From Ligaoa zhengdingensis (GTDB taxonomy: Bacteria; Bacillota; Clostridia; Oscillospirales; Ruminococcaceae): DNA of 35,459 nucleotides. Shown piece by piece: positions 22,396 to 32,446 of this stretch; the stretch's first letter is position 1, and each line of letters opens with the position of its first letter. The stretch spans positions 1-35,459 of the forward strand of contig NZ_JACRST010000022.1 of NCBI RefSeq assembly GCF_014384885.1. The letters run 5' to 3'. The position numbers and the translations under genes were made by a program. Below the pieces are notes generated by a model. That model was not told the origin of the DNA. It made no database searches and saw only the letters and a program-made list of their open reading frames with translations.

Positions 22396-23820
22396 GTGGA
22401 ACAGGAAAAAGCCGTACAGCTCAATTTTACAAAGCGGGGATTCGTGCGTCTGGTCAGCTTCCTGTGCGCGCTGATTCTGGTGCTTGGGGTGGGGTTCGCG
22501 TTGGAGGGGCGCGCCGCTGCGCGCTACCGCCTGCGGCTGGAGGAGAACTACGCCCAGTCGCTCACCGGGCTCGCCAGCAACCTGTCCGGCATCTCGCAGA
22601 CACTGCAAAAGGGCGTCTATGCAGCCACGCCGGTGCAGATTTCGACCCTTTCCGCCCAGCTCTGGCGGGATGCTTCGGCGGCCAAGGTGGCCCTCACCAG
22701 CCTGCCGCTGGGCGATCTGCACCTGGACAACACCAACCGGTTTCTCACGCAGGTGGGCGACTATGCGATGGCGCTCTCCCGCAAATCGGTGAGCGGCTCG
22801 GAGCTGAGCGACGAGGAGCGGGAGCAGTTCGCCGCGCTTTGCGAATATGGGCGAGGCTTGGCCGACCAGGTCTATCAGATGGAGCAGGAGATCATCGCGC
22901 GCGGCATCACCATGGAGCAGCTCCAGCGCGAGATCGAAGAGCTTGGCAGCCAGGACGGCGCAGCCGCCCCGCCCGAGGGTGCGGTTGGGGCCTTCCAGGG
23001 GCTGGAGGAATCGTTCTCCGACTACCCCGAGCTGGAATATGACGGGCCGTTTTCCGACCATATTTTGAAAAAAGAGCCGCTGATGCTGCGCAATGTGGCG
23101 CAAATCAGCTTTGAGGAGGCGCGCTCCCGCGCCGCCGAGGCGGCCGGGGTGGAGCCCAGCGCGTTACAGGGCGGCTCGGACGAGGCTTCCATCATGCCGA
23201 GCTACACCTTCTCCGGCGACAACGTCTGGGTGTATGTCACCAAGGCGGGGGGCTATGTCAGCACGATGATGAAATCGCGCGCCGACCCGCCCGCCGACCA
23301 GCTCCCCCCCACAGCCGGCGAAACCGCCGCCGATGGGAAGGATTCCCCCGCGCAGCGGGCGATCCTCGCGGCGCAGCGCTATCTGGCCGGGCGCGACCTG
23401 GCCGCCCTCGTCCCCACCTGGTACCGGCTGGCCGACGGACAATGCGTCGTCAACTTCGCGCCCACACAGGGGGATGTGCTGCTCTACCCCGACCTGGTGA
23501 AGGTGACGGTCGCGCTCGACACCGGGGAAATCCTCGGCTTTGATGCGCGCGGCTACCTCTCCAACCACTACAACCGCACCATCCGCAGCCCCGGGCTGCC
23601 GCTGGCGCAGGCGCGCGAGGTGGTGGGCAAGCAGCTCCAGGTGGAATCCAGCCGCCTCGCCATCATCCCCACGGCGGGTCAGTATGAGGTATACTGCTAC
23701 GAATTTTCGGCCCTGGCCGAAAACGGGCAGCGGGTGCTCCTCTATATCAACGCCGACACCGGCGTGGAGGAACAGATTCTGCTGCTTACCGAGGACGAAA
23801 CCGGAAGGTTCGTGCAATGA
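22396..23820 (+). CDS. ypeB: YpeB, spore germination protein
   Basis: A 474-residue protein starting at GTG 22396, nine bases after GGAGG. An N-terminal transmembrane anchor (about residues 15-36, LVSFLCALILVLGVGFALEG) is followed by a helical domain to about residue 190 and PepSY-type repeats in the C-terminal half (QISFEEARSRAAEAAG; DLVKVTVALDTGEILGFDAR; GYLSNHYNRTIRSPGLPLAQ; YINADTGVEEQILLL). In Bacillus, YpeB is needed for localisation and stability of the SleB cortex-lytic enzyme and is encoded right after sleB. Here no sleB precedes it; the upstream neighbour is iscS on the other strand. Expression is expected in the forespore, but no convincing sigma-G promoter was found. Confidence 0.88.
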   Translation: MEQEKAVQLNFTKRGFVRLVSFLCALILVLGVGFALEGRAAARYRLRLEENYAQSLTGLASNLSGISQTLQKGVYAATPVQISTLSAQLWRDASAAKVALTSLPLGDLHLDNTNRFLTQVGDYAMALSRKSVSGSELSDEEREQFAALCEYGRGLADQVYQMEQEIIARGITMEQLQREIEELGSQDGAAAPPEGAVGAFQGLEESFSDYPELEYDGPFSDHILKKEPLMLRNVAQISFEEARSRAAEAAGVEPSALQGGSDEASIMPSYTFSGDNVWVYVTKAGGYVSTMMKSRADPPADQLPPTAGETAADGKDSPAQRAILAAQRYLAGRDLAALVPTWYRLADGQCVVNFAPTQGDVLLYPDLVKVTVALDTGEILGFDARGYLSNHYNRTIRSPGLPLAQAREVVGKQLQVESSRLAIIPTAGQYEVYCYEFSALAENGQRVLLYINADTGVEEQILLLTEDETGRFVQ

Positions 23821-23824
23821 TGAA

Positions 23825-23860
23825 AACAGCCGCCCCCAGTGGGAGCGGCTGTTGTTTTTT
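23825..23860. terminator. Intrinsic terminator after ypeB
   Basis: Stem AACAGCCGC with GCGGCTGTT, extended internally by CCC/GGG, followed by GTTTTTT on the plus strand. It lies between ypeB (stop 23820) and the convergent argF (stop 23874). Confidence 0.88.
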
Positions 23861-23873
23861 GATATGAAACCGG

Positions 23874-24775
<902 letters not shown>

Positions 24776-24779
<4 letters not shown>

Positions 24780-25966
24780 TTGGTTTCATCCTCCCAATTT
24801 GTTAAAATCCGGTTGAGTATGGCGAGCCCCCGGTCGATCTGTTCGTCGGTGATGACCAGCGGGGGCAGCATGCGCAGCTTGTGCTTGGCGGTGAGGAAGA
24901 TGACCCCCTCTTCGAGACAGCGGTTCACCACATCTCGCCCGGCGATGCCGTCGAACTCCACGCCGATCATCAGCCCCAGGCCGGCCACGCTTTTGACGCG
25001 GGGCATCTTCGCCACCGCCTCAAAGATGCGCGCGCTCTTGCGGCGCACCTCCGCCAGCAGCTCGCCGGTCAGGCATTCCATGACGGCGTTCGCGCCCGCA
25101 CAGACGATCGGGTTGCCGCCGAAGGTGGTGCCGTGGTCGCCCGGGCCGAACACGTCCTTACATTTTTCAAACAGCAGCGCCGCCCCGATGGGCAGGCCGC
25201 CGCCCAGCCCCTTGGCGAGCGACACCAGGTCGGGCCTCAGGCCGTACTGCTCGCAGGCGAGCAGGGTGCCGGTGCGGCCCATACCGGTCTGCACCTCGTC
25301 CACCATCAGCAGGATGTCGTTTTTTGCACAGATCTCCGCGATCGCGTCGGTGAACGCCCGGTCAAGCGGGATGACCCCGCCCTCGCCCTGCACCATCTCG
25401 ATGAGGATGCCGCAGGTGCGCTCGCTCACCTTCTGGCGCAGCGCGTCGATATCGCCCGCCGGCGTGTGCACAAACCCCGCCGGAAACGGGCCGAAGTTTT
25501 TGTGGAACACCTCCTGGCCGGTCGCCGCCAGGGTGGCGATGGTGCGGCCGTGGAAGGAGTTCTCCAAGGTGATGATCTCGCAGCGCTCCGGGCCGTAATG
25601 GTCGCTGCCGTATTTGCGCGCCGCCTTGATGATGCCCTCGTTGGCCTCGGCGCCGGAGTTTGCGAAGAACACCCGGCTGCACCCGGTGCGCTCGCACAGC
25701 GCCTTGGCCAGCAGCGCGTCGGGCGCGGTGTAGTAGAGGTTGCTGATGTGGCAGAGGGTGGCCGCCTGCCGCTGCACCGCCTGCACCCACGCGGGGTGGC
25801 AGAAGCCCAGGCTGTTCACCCCGATGCCCGAGGTGAAGTCGATGTATTCGCGCCCCTCGGTGTCGCGGCAGACCGCGCCCTCACCCTCGGCCACGCCCAC
25901 CGGAAAGCGGGCGTAGGTGTGGGCGATGTAGTCGCCGTCCATCCGCTGCAATTCTGTAAAATTCAT
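24776..25966 (-). CDS. argD: Acetylornithine aminotransferase
   Basis: A 396-residue class III PLP aminotransferase from ATG 25966; the open frame extends upstream into the tandem repeat, but family alignment begins at MNFTELQRMDGDYIAHTYAR. Motifs include FTSGIGVNSLGFCHP, FFANSGAEANEGIIKAARKY, FHGRTIATLAATGQ, DEVQTGMGRTGTLLACE and LAKGLGGGLPIGAAL (PLP lysine). It forms N-acetylornithine in the acetylated arginine pathway. The gap to argB upstream is filled by the 91-bp repeat. Confidence 0.96.
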
Positions 25967-26001
25967 GGTAAAACCCGCTTTCTGTAAGTATGGCTTGAGC
26001 C

Positions 26002-26330
26002 GTGCGCCCCGCGCCTTACCGTGCGTTATTCCCAGCATCGCCTGCGGGGGCTTCCCCGCTGAGGTTCGCGCCGCGTGCTGTGGCTTCGGGCAGTGCGCCC
26101 CGCGCCCTACCGTGCGTTATTCCCAGCATCGCCTGCGGGGGCTTCCCCGCTGAGGTTCGCGCCGCGTGCTGTGGCTTCGGGCAGTGCGCCCCGCGCCCTA
26201 CCGTGCGTTATTCCCAGCATCGCCTGCGGGAGCTTCCCCGCTGAGGTTCGCACCGCGTGCTGTGGCTTCGGGCAGTGCGCCCCGCGCCCCGCTGTGCATG
26301 ATCCCCGGCATCGCCGGCCGACGCTGTCGG
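26002..26330. repeat. 91-bp tandem repeat between argB and argD
   Basis: Units begin at 26002, 26093 and 26184, nearly identical, with a fourth diverged partial unit from 26275. Each unit holds CAGCATCGCC followed by a GCGGGG-GCTT-CCCCGC hairpin; in the third unit one stem base has changed (GCGGGA). The 91-bp period is not a multiple of three and spurious frames shift from unit to unit, so it is non-coding. Transcription of the arg operon must pass through all hairpins. Confidence 0.92.
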
Positions 26331-27188
26331 CTAGGCGAACATGGTGCCCACGCCCTCGTCGGACAAAATCTCGATGAGGATGGAATGGGGGATGCGTCCG
26401 TCGATGATGACGGCCTTTTTCACCCCGCGCCGCACCGCTTCCACGCAGCAGTCGATTTTGGGGATCATGCCGCCGGAGATGATGCCCTGGCGCTTGAGGT
26501 AGGGCACATCGCTCACGTTGACGTGCGGGATAAAGGTGGACTCGTCGTCCTTGTCCTTCAAGAGGCCGCGGATATCGGTCATGAGGATGACGTTTTCCGC
26601 ACCCAGCTCGCTGGCGATGCGGGAGGCGGCGGTGTCGGCGTTGATGTTGTACACCTCGCCGTTTTCGTCGGTGCCCACGGTGGCGATCACGGGGATGTAC
26701 CCGTCGGCCAGCGCGTCGCGGATGGCGGTGGCGTCCACGGAGGTGATCTCGCCCACATAGCCGAGATCGACCTCGCCCTCCAGCTTCTTCACTTTAATCA
26801 TGCCGCCGTCGATGCCGCACAGGCCGACCGCGCGCCCCTTGCTCTGCTCGATGTGCGCCACCAGGTTTTTGTTGACCTTGCCGGCCAGCACCATCTGCAC
26901 AATCTCGGCGGTTTCCTTATCGGTATAGCGCAGGCCGCCGATGAAGCGGCTCTCCTTGCCCACGCGGGCGAGCATCTCGCTGATATCCGGCCCGCCGCCG
27001 TGCACCAGCACCACCTTGATGCCCACCAGGCTGAGCAGCACCAGGTCGCTCATCACCGCCTGCTTGAGGTCCTCATCGACCATGGCGTTGCCGCCGTACT
27101 TAATCACCACAATTTTATCATAATATTTCTGTATGTAAGGCAGGGCCTGGATGAGCACCTGCGCCTTGTCGGTATTGGATATCTTCAT
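26331..27188 (-). CDS. argB: Acetylglutamate kinase
   Basis: A 285-residue amino-acid kinase from ATG 27188 (GAGGGAAGAG upstream). Motifs: KYGGNAM (ATP-phosphate lysine), VHGGGPDISEMLARVG, FIGGLRYTD, NINADTAASRIASELG and GGMIPKIDCCVEAV. It phosphorylates N-acetylglutamate, generally the arginine-feedback step. The N-terminal helix (STDKAQVL-like, here NTDKAQVLIQALPYIQKYYD) is the one that gives hexameric, arginine-inhibited enzymes in many bacteria. It lies 40 bases after argJ. Confidence 0.97.
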   Translation of the reverse strand: MKISNTDKAQVLIQALPYIQKYYDKIVVIKYGGNAMVDEDLKQAVMSDLVLLSLVGIKVVLVHGGGPDISEMLARVGKESRFIGGLRYTDKETAEIVQMVLAGKVNKNLVAHIEQSKGRAVGLCGIDGGMIKVKKLEGEVDLGYVGEITSVDATAIRDALADGYIPVIATVGTDENGEVYNINADTAASRIASELGAENVILMTDIRGLLKDKDDESTFIPHVNVSDVPYLKRQGIISGGMIPKIDCCVEAVRRGVKKAVIIDGRIPHSILIEILSDEGVGTMFA

Positions 27189-27228
27189 GCTTGCTCTTCC
27201 CTCTCGCGGTATTCGGTATCGCGCCCGG

Positions 27229-28452
27229 TCAGGTGCGGTAATCGCCGTTGATCTTGACATAGTCGTAGGTGAGGTCGCAGCCCCATGCGGTGGCCTTGGC
27301 ACTGCCCGCGTTCAGGTCGATGTCGATGCCGATTACGTCCTGGCTGAGCACCTCCTTGGCCAGCTCCTCGCTGAACGCCACGCCCGCCGACTGCCTGCAG
27401 ACCTCGATCTCCCCCTTGGCGGAGGAGAAGCGCACGTCCACATGGTCCGCGTCGAAGTCGCCCGGGGTGTAGCCGATGGCGCACAGCACCCGCCCCCAGT
27501 TGGCGTCCGCGCCGAACATCGCGGCCTTGAGCAGGCTGGAACAGGCCACCGATTTGGCCACCGCCTTGGCGGTCGCCTTATCCGGCGCGCCCGCCACACG
27601 GACTTCGAGCAGGCGGGTCGCGCCCTCGCCGTCCGCCGCGATCGATTTGGAAAGCGCCTCGCAGATGTGGTACAGCGCGGAGCAGAATTCCTCGTAAGCA
27701 ACGCTCTCGTCGTTATTTATTACGGGGTTTTCCGCCGCGCCGTTCGCCAGGCAGGTGAGCATATCGTTGGTAGAGGTATCCCCATCTACACTGACCATAT
27801 TGAAGGTGTCCGCCACCACGCTGGAAACCGCCTTTTGCAGCAGCTCCGGGGTGATCGCGGCGTCGGTGGTGACAAACGCGAGCATGGTGGCCATATTGGG
27901 ATGGATCATGCCGCTGCCCTTGGCAATCGCGCCGATATGGCACGGGACGCCGCCCACCGTGAAGCTGTAGGAAAATTCCTTTTTGCAGGTGTCGGTGGTC
28001 ATGATGCCCTCGCACGCGGCCGGGCTGCCGTCGGGCGAGAGGGCCCCGGCCAGCGCGGGGATGCCGGTCTCGAACGGCTCGATGGAGAGCGGCTGCCCGA
28101 TCACGCCGGTGGACGCGACCACGATGTCGTTTTCGTCGATCCCCAGCGCCTGGGCCGCCAGTTGGCAGGCGCGGGTGGCGATCTCCACCCCGTCTGCGTT
28201 GCAGGTGTTGGCGTTGCCGCTGTTGCAGAGGATCGCGCGGGCGTATCCATCCGCCACATGGGCCCGGGTCACGGCGATGGGCGCGCCCTTCACCTTGTTG
28301 GTGGTGTAGGTGCAGGCCGCCGCGCAGGGCCGGTCGCTGAGGATGAGCGCCAGGTCGCGCTTTTCTTTATTCTTGCGGATGCCGCAGTGGACGCCGCCGG
28401 CTATGAAGCCCTTGGGCGCGCACACGCCGCCGCCGATTTCCTGTAGGTTCAT
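27229..28452 (-). CDS. argJ: Bifunctional ornithine acetyltransferase / N-acetylglutamate synthase
   Basis: A 407-residue protein from ATG 28452 (CAGGAGAG upstream). It contains the autoprocessing site KGSGMIHPNMATMLAF, with cleavage before Thr189 to give alpha and beta chains. Other motifs: CNSGNANTCNADG, TGVIGQPL, SVDGDTSTND and the C-terminal GCDLTYDYVKINGDYRT. It recycles the acetyl group from acetylornithine to glutamate, which explains the lack of argE in the cluster; whether it also makes acetylglutamate from acetyl-CoA cannot be read from sequence. Confidence 0.96.
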   Translation of the reverse strand: MNLQEIGGGVCAPKGFIAGGVHCGIRKNKEKRDLALILSDRPCAAACTYTTNKVKGAPIAVTRAHVADGYARAILCNSGNANTCNADGVEIATRACQLAAQALGIDENDIVVASTGVIGQPLSIEPFETGIPALAGALSPDGSPAACEGIMTTDTCKKEFSYSFTVGGVPCHIGAIAKGSGMIHPNMATMLAFVTTDAAITPELLQKAVSSVVADTFNMVSVDGDTSTNDMLTCLANGAAENPVINNDESVAYEEFCSALYHICEALSKSIAADGEGATRLLEVRVAGAPDKATAKAVAKSVACSSLLKAAMFGADANWGRVLCAIGYTPGDFDADHVDVRFSSAKGEIEVCRQSAGVAFSEELAKEVLSQDVIGIDIDLNAGSAKATAWGCDLTYDYVKINGDYRT

Positions 28453-28587
28453 TTTGTCACTCTCCTGACCATTATTTTGCTTCAAGGCCCCCAATCTCGC
28501 CAATCGCGCACGGATCAGCGGCTGCGGGCAGGGCGCCTGACATTGTAAGGGCGTTTTGCCCGGCATTGCCACCGGACGCATGCCCGG
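28453..28587. other. argC-argJ spacer with a repeat-family element
   Basis: A 135-bp gap inside the arg operon. It holds GGCATTGCCACCGGACGCATGCCCGG near 28562-28587, a relative of the GCATYGCC-plus-hairpin elements at 26036, 34307 and 35155. No gene is present. Confidence 0.5.
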
Positions 28588-29622
28588 TTAAAACGCTGGG
28601 GGCGCCATGGTGAGGCCGGTCTCCTCGGGCAGGCCGCACACCAGGTTCATATTTTGTATCGCCTGGCCCGCCGCACCCTTGACCATGTTGTCGATGGCGG
28701 ATATCACGATCAGCCGGCCAGTGCGTTCATCCAGGTGCAGCGAAATATCGCAGTAGTTGCTCATGCGCACATTTTTGAGGTTTGCCACCGCGCCCTCGGG
28801 GCAGACGCGCACAAACCGCTCGCCCGCGTAGGCCCGCTCGTACAGCGCGTGGATCTCGCCGAGGTCCACCGGCTGTGCCAGCGACGCATAGATGGTGGAG
28901 ACGATGCCCCGGTTGACCGGCAGCAGGTGCGGCACAAACGTGACCTTCACCGGCCCGCCCGCGATGTCCGACAGGGTCTGTTCGATCTCGGGGGTGTGGC
29001 GGTGGCTCGCCACCTTGTAGGGCGAGAACGCCTCGTTGCAGTCGGGGTAATGGGTGGTCTGCGAAAGCCCCCGGCCCGCGCCGGTCACGCCCGACTTGCT
29101 ATCGATGATGATGCTGTTCGGGTCGATGAGCCCATTTTTGAGCGCCGGGTACAGCCCCAGCCCGATCGAGGTGGGGTAGCAGCCGGGGTTGCCGATGATC
29201 CGTTCGCCCCTGATCCGCTCGCGGTAGAGCTCGGGCAGCGCGTACACCGCCGCGCGGTGCAGCTCGGGCCGGTGGTAATCCAGCCCGTACCATTCCTGGT
29301 AGTCCTCCTCGGCCCACAGGCGGAAATCCGCGCCCAGGTCGATGAAGATTTTCCCCGTTTCGGCGCAGCGCGCCGCGTACTCCTCCGAGAGGCCGTGGGG
29401 CAGGGACGCGAACACCACGTCGCTGCGCGCGAGCACCTCGTCGTCCTTCACCAGAACCTCGTCGAACAGGCCGGCCAGATTGGGGTAGACCTCGCTGATC
29501 GGCTTGCCCTCAAAGCTCACCGAACCCACGGCGGCGATCTGCGCCTGCGGGTGGCCCAGCAGCAGCCGCACCAGCTCGACGCCCGCGTAGCCGGTGGCGC
29601 CGATGATTCCAACTTTTATCAT
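28588..29622 (-). CDS. argC: N-acetyl-gamma-glutamyl-phosphate reductase
   Basis: A 344-residue NADPH enzyme. ATG 29622 is preferred (AAGGA eight bases upstream); an ATG five codons earlier is open. Motifs: GATGYAGVELVRLLLGHPQA (nucleotide-binding), ASLPHGLSEEYA, GNPGCYPTSIGLGLYP (catalytic Cys), SGVTGAGRGLSQTTHY and HRHTPEIEQTL. It makes acetylglutamate semialdehyde. It lies between argH and argJ. Confidence 0.97.
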   Translation of the reverse strand: MIKVGIIGATGYAGVELVRLLLGHPQAQIAAVGSVSFEGKPISEVYPNLAGLFDEVLVKDDEVLARSDVVFASLPHGLSEEYAARCAETGKIFIDLGADFRLWAEEDYQEWYGLDYHRPELHRAAVYALPELYRERIRGERIIGNPGCYPTSIGLGLYPALKNGLIDPNSIIIDSKSGVTGAGRGLSQTTHYPDCNEAFSPYKVASHRHTPEIEQTLSDIAGGPVKVTFVPHLLPVNRGIVSTIYASLAQPVDLGEIHALYERAYAGERFVRVCPEGAVANLKNVRMSNYCDISLHLDERTGRLIVISAIDNMVKGAAGQAIQNMNLVCGLPEETGLTMAPPAF

Positions 29623-29662
29623 AGATTGTTCCTTCATTTCGTCTATCGTATTGGGCGCCGCG

Positions 29663-31039
29663 TCACAGGGACGCGAGCGCCGCTCTTGTCTGCGCGATGC
29701 ACGCGGCCACCGCCTCGGGGGCCGGGCCGCCGGGCACCTTGCGCCCTTTCACGCAGGTCTCCAGGTTGATCGCGTCGTATACATCCGGGCCGAACACCGG
29801 GCTGGCCGCGCGGTACTCGTCCAGGGTGAGGGTCTCGAGCGTCTTATGGTTGTCGATGCAGTAAGCCACCAGGCCGCCGGTGATCTTGTACGCGTCGCGG
29901 AACGGCATCCCCTGCTTCACCAGGTAATCCGCGCAGTCGGTGGCGTTGATGAATCCCTCAGCTGCGGCCGCGCGCATCCGCTCGGGGCGCACCTTCATAG
30001 TCTCAATCATCGGGATCATGGTGGAGATGCACAGCTTCACGGTGTCCACCGCGTCGAAGATGGCCTCCTTGTCCTCCTGCATATCCTTGTTGTAGGCGAG
30101 CGGCAGGCCCTTGAGCATGGTGAGCAGGCCCATCAGGTCGCCGAACACCCGCCCGCTCTTGCCGCGCACCAGCTCGGTGATATCGGGGTTTTTCTTCTGC
30201 GGCATGATCGACGAGCCGGTGGCGAACGCGTCGTCCAGCTCGATAAATTTGAACTCCCACGAGCACCACATCACAATTTCCTCGGAAAAGCGGGAGAGGT
30301 GCACCATCACCAGCGACAGGGCGGACGCAAACTCCACGCAGAAGTCGCGGTCGGACACCCCGTCCAGGCTGTTGGCGCTGATCCCGTCGAACCCGAGCAG
30401 CCCGGCCACCAGCGGGCGGTCGAGCGGGTAGGTGGTGCCGGCCAGCGCGCCGCTGCCCAGCGGCAGGACGTTCATGCGCGCCTTTGCGTCGCGGATGCGG
30501 CCGGTGTCGCGCAGCAGCATCTGGCCGTAGGCCATCAGGTGGTGCGCAAAAGTGATCGGCTGGGCGCGCTGCAAATGGGTGTAGCCGGGCATCACCGTCT
30601 CAAGGTGCCCCTCGGCCTGATCGCACAACACCCCTGCAAGCTGGCGAAGCAACCCGATCACCGCGTCGCACTCGTCCCGCAGGTACATGCGGATATCAAG
30701 CGCGACCTGGTCGTTGCGGCTGCGCGCGGTGTGCAGGCGCTTGCCTGCGTCCCCGATGCGGCGGGTGAGCTCCGCCTCCACAAACATGTGCACATCCTCG
30801 GCCGCCGGGTCGAGCTCCAGCGCGCCGCTCTCGATATCGTGTAAAATGCCGTTCAGGCCTTCGATGATCCGGTCGCACTCGCCCTGCTCGATGATCCCCT
30901 GGCGCGCCAGCATGGTGGCGTGGGCGATGCTGCCCTGGATGTCGTACCGGTACATGCGGAAATCAAAGCGGATCGACGAGTTGAAGTCGTTGACCCGCTC
31001 GTCCTCGGCTTTTTTGAACCTTCCTGCCCAAAGTGCCAT
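29663..31039 (-). CDS. argH: Argininosuccinate lyase
   Basis: A 458-residue lyase from ATG 31039 (AGGAGGAACGAA upstream); the frame extending upstream has no family similarity. MALWAGRFKKAEDERVNDFN, TARSRNDQVALD, PGYTHLQRAQPITFAHHL and the signature GSSIMPQKKNPDITELVRGK with the catalytic serine loop are all intact. It releases arginine and fumarate. A hairpin with a T-run separates it from argG. Confidence 0.97.
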   Translation of the reverse strand: MALWAGRFKKAEDERVNDFNSSIRFDFRMYRYDIQGSIAHATMLARQGIIEQGECDRIIEGLNGILHDIESGALELDPAAEDVHMFVEAELTRRIGDAGKRLHTARSRNDQVALDIRMYLRDECDAVIGLLRQLAGVLCDQAEGHLETVMPGYTHLQRAQPITFAHHLMAYGQMLLRDTGRIRDAKARMNVLPLGSGALAGTTYPLDRPLVAGLLGFDGISANSLDGVSDRDFCVEFASALSLVMVHLSRFSEEIVMWCSWEFKFIELDDAFATGSSIMPQKKNPDITELVRGKSGRVFGDLMGLLTMLKGLPLAYNKDMQEDKEAIFDAVDTVKLCISTMIPMIETMKVRPERMRAAAAEGFINATDCADYLVKQGMPFRDAYKITGGLVAYCIDNHKTLETLTLDEYRAASPVFGPDVYDAINLETCVKGRKVPGGPAPEAVAACIAQTRAALASL

Positions 31040-31065
31040 TTCGTTCCTCCTCGTGATCTGAAAAG

Positions 31066-31098
31066 TCAAAAACGGGGCGGGAACCACGCCCGCCCCGT
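31066..31098 (-). terminator. Intrinsic-terminator-like hairpin between argG and argH
   Basis: On the minus strand, 13 bases after the argG stop, ACGGGGCGGG pairs perfectly with CCCGCCCCGT around a 7-base loop and is followed by TTTTTGACTTTT. It should end part of the transcripts and lower expression of argHCJBDF relative to argG, unless argH has its own promoter. Confidence 0.8.
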
Positions 31099-31110
31099 GA
31101 GGTCTCGTTG

Positions 31111-32334
31111 TTATTTCAGGCCGGTCTTTTCCTCCATCATGGCTTTCACCTTGATGGGCAGGCCGAACAGGTTGATGAAGCCCTCGGAATCCGCCTGATT
31201 GTAGCAGTGATCCTCGCCGAAGGTGGCGATCTCCTCGGAATAGAGCGAGTAAGGGCTGGTGACGCCCGCGTCGATGATATTGCCCTTGTAGAGCTTGAGC
31301 TTGACCTCGCCGGTCACCGTCTGCTGGGTGGAATCGACAAACGCGGACAGCGCCTCGCGCAGCGGGGTGAACCACTGGCCGTAGTAGACGAGCTCGGCAA
31401 ACTTGACGGCGACCTGCTCCTTGTAGTGCATGGTGTCGCGGTCGAGGCAGATCTCCTCGAGTTTTTTGTGGGCGGCATACAGGATGGTGCCGCCGGGGGT
31501 CTCGTACACGCCGCGGCACTTCATGCCCACCAGCCGGTTTTCCACCATGTCGATGATGCCCACGCCGTTCGCACCGCCGATTTCGTTGAGCTTAAAGATC
31601 ATGTCGGCGGTCTTCATCTTCTCGCCGTTGAGCGCCACCGGCGCGCCCTTCTCAAACGAGATGGTCACATAGGTGGGCTTGTCGGGGGCCTGCTCGGGCG
31701 AGACGCCCAGCTCCAAAAAGCCCTCCTTGTTGTAATCCGGCTCGTTGGCGGGGTCCTCGAGGTCGAGGCCCTCGTGCGAGAGGTGCCACAGGTTTTTATC
31801 CTTGGAGTAGTTGGTCTCCTTGGTGATGTTCAGGGGGATATTGCGCGCCTCGGCATAGGCGATCTCCTCCTCGCGGCTCTTGATCTCCCAGGTGCGCCAG
31901 GGGGCGATGATATCCATGTTGGGGGCGAACGCCTTGATGGCCAGCTCAAAGCGGACCTGGTCGTTGCCCTTGCCGGTGCAGCCGTGCGCAATCGCGTCCG
32001 CGCCCTCGGCCTTGGCGATCTCCACCAGGCGCTTGGCGATGATCGGCCGCGCAAACGAGGTGCCCAGCAGGTACTTGCCCTCGTAAACAGCGTTGGCCTT
32101 CAGGGTGGGCACGATGAATTCATCCGCGAACACGTCCTTGAGGTCCTCGATGTACAGCTTGGAGGCGCCGGTTTTGATGGCCTTCTCTTCGAGGCCCGAG
32201 AGCTCCTTGCCCTGGCCCACGTCGGCGGCCACGGCGATGACCTCGCAGCCGTAGTTCTCTTTGAGCCAGGGGATGATGATGGAGGTATCCAGGCCGCCGG
32301 AGTAGGCGAGCACGACTTTATTGTATTTTTTCAT
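31111..32334 (-). CDS. argG: Argininosuccinate synthase
   Basis: A 407-residue enzyme from ATG 32334, where the conserved start MKKYNKVVLAYSGGLDTSII (ATP pyrophosphatase loop) begins; the upstream extension of the frame is leader. Other motifs: GCTGKGNDQVRFE, APWRTWEIKSREEEI, HLSHEGLDLEDP and GRCG-equivalent GVIDMVENRLVGMKCRGVYE. It condenses citrulline and aspartate. It is the first gene of the arg cluster and carries the regulated promoter. Confidence 0.97.
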   Translation of the reverse strand: MKKYNKVVLAYSGGLDTSIIIPWLKENYGCEVIAVAADVGQGKELSGLEEKAIKTGASKLYIEDLKDVFADEFIVPTLKANAVYEGKYLLGTSFARPIIAKRLVEIAKAEGADAIAHGCTGKGNDQVRFELAIKAFAPNMDIIAPWRTWEIKSREEEIAYAEARNIPLNITKETNYSKDKNLWHLSHEGLDLEDPANEPDYNKEGFLELGVSPEQAPDKPTYVTISFEKGAPVALNGEKMKTADMIFKLNEIGGANGVGIIDMVENRLVGMKCRGVYETPGGTILYAAHKKLEEICLDRDTMHYKEQVAVKFAELVYYGQWFTPLREALSAFVDSTQQTVTGEVKLKLYKGNIIDAGVTSPYSLYSEEIATFGEDHCYNQADSEGFINLFGLPIKVKAMMEEKTGLK

Positions 32335-32410
32335 ACTGCTTTGCAACCCTTTCGTTCTATACTGCGCATGGCGCGCGCCCCGGTGTAACGGTGGAGGGGC
32401 TATGTCCTTC

Positions 32411-32438
32411 ATTATACAGGATATCCGCAAAAAATCAA
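32411..32438 (-). promoter_or_regulatory. Sigma-A promoter of the arginine cluster
   Basis: Minus-strand TTGATT (32433-32438), 16-base spacer, perfect TATAAT (32411-32416). The leader to argG is about 70 bases. Confidence 0.8.
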
Positions 32439-32446
32439 GCCTTATA

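Noticed and set aside
26002..26330. CRISPR array
   Set aside because: Units are 91 bp with no unique spacers between short identical repeats, and no cas genes are near.
26002..26377. Plus-strand frames across the 91-bp repeats
   Set aside because: The repeat period is not divisible by three and the same peptide appears in successive frames, so these are artefacts of the repeat.
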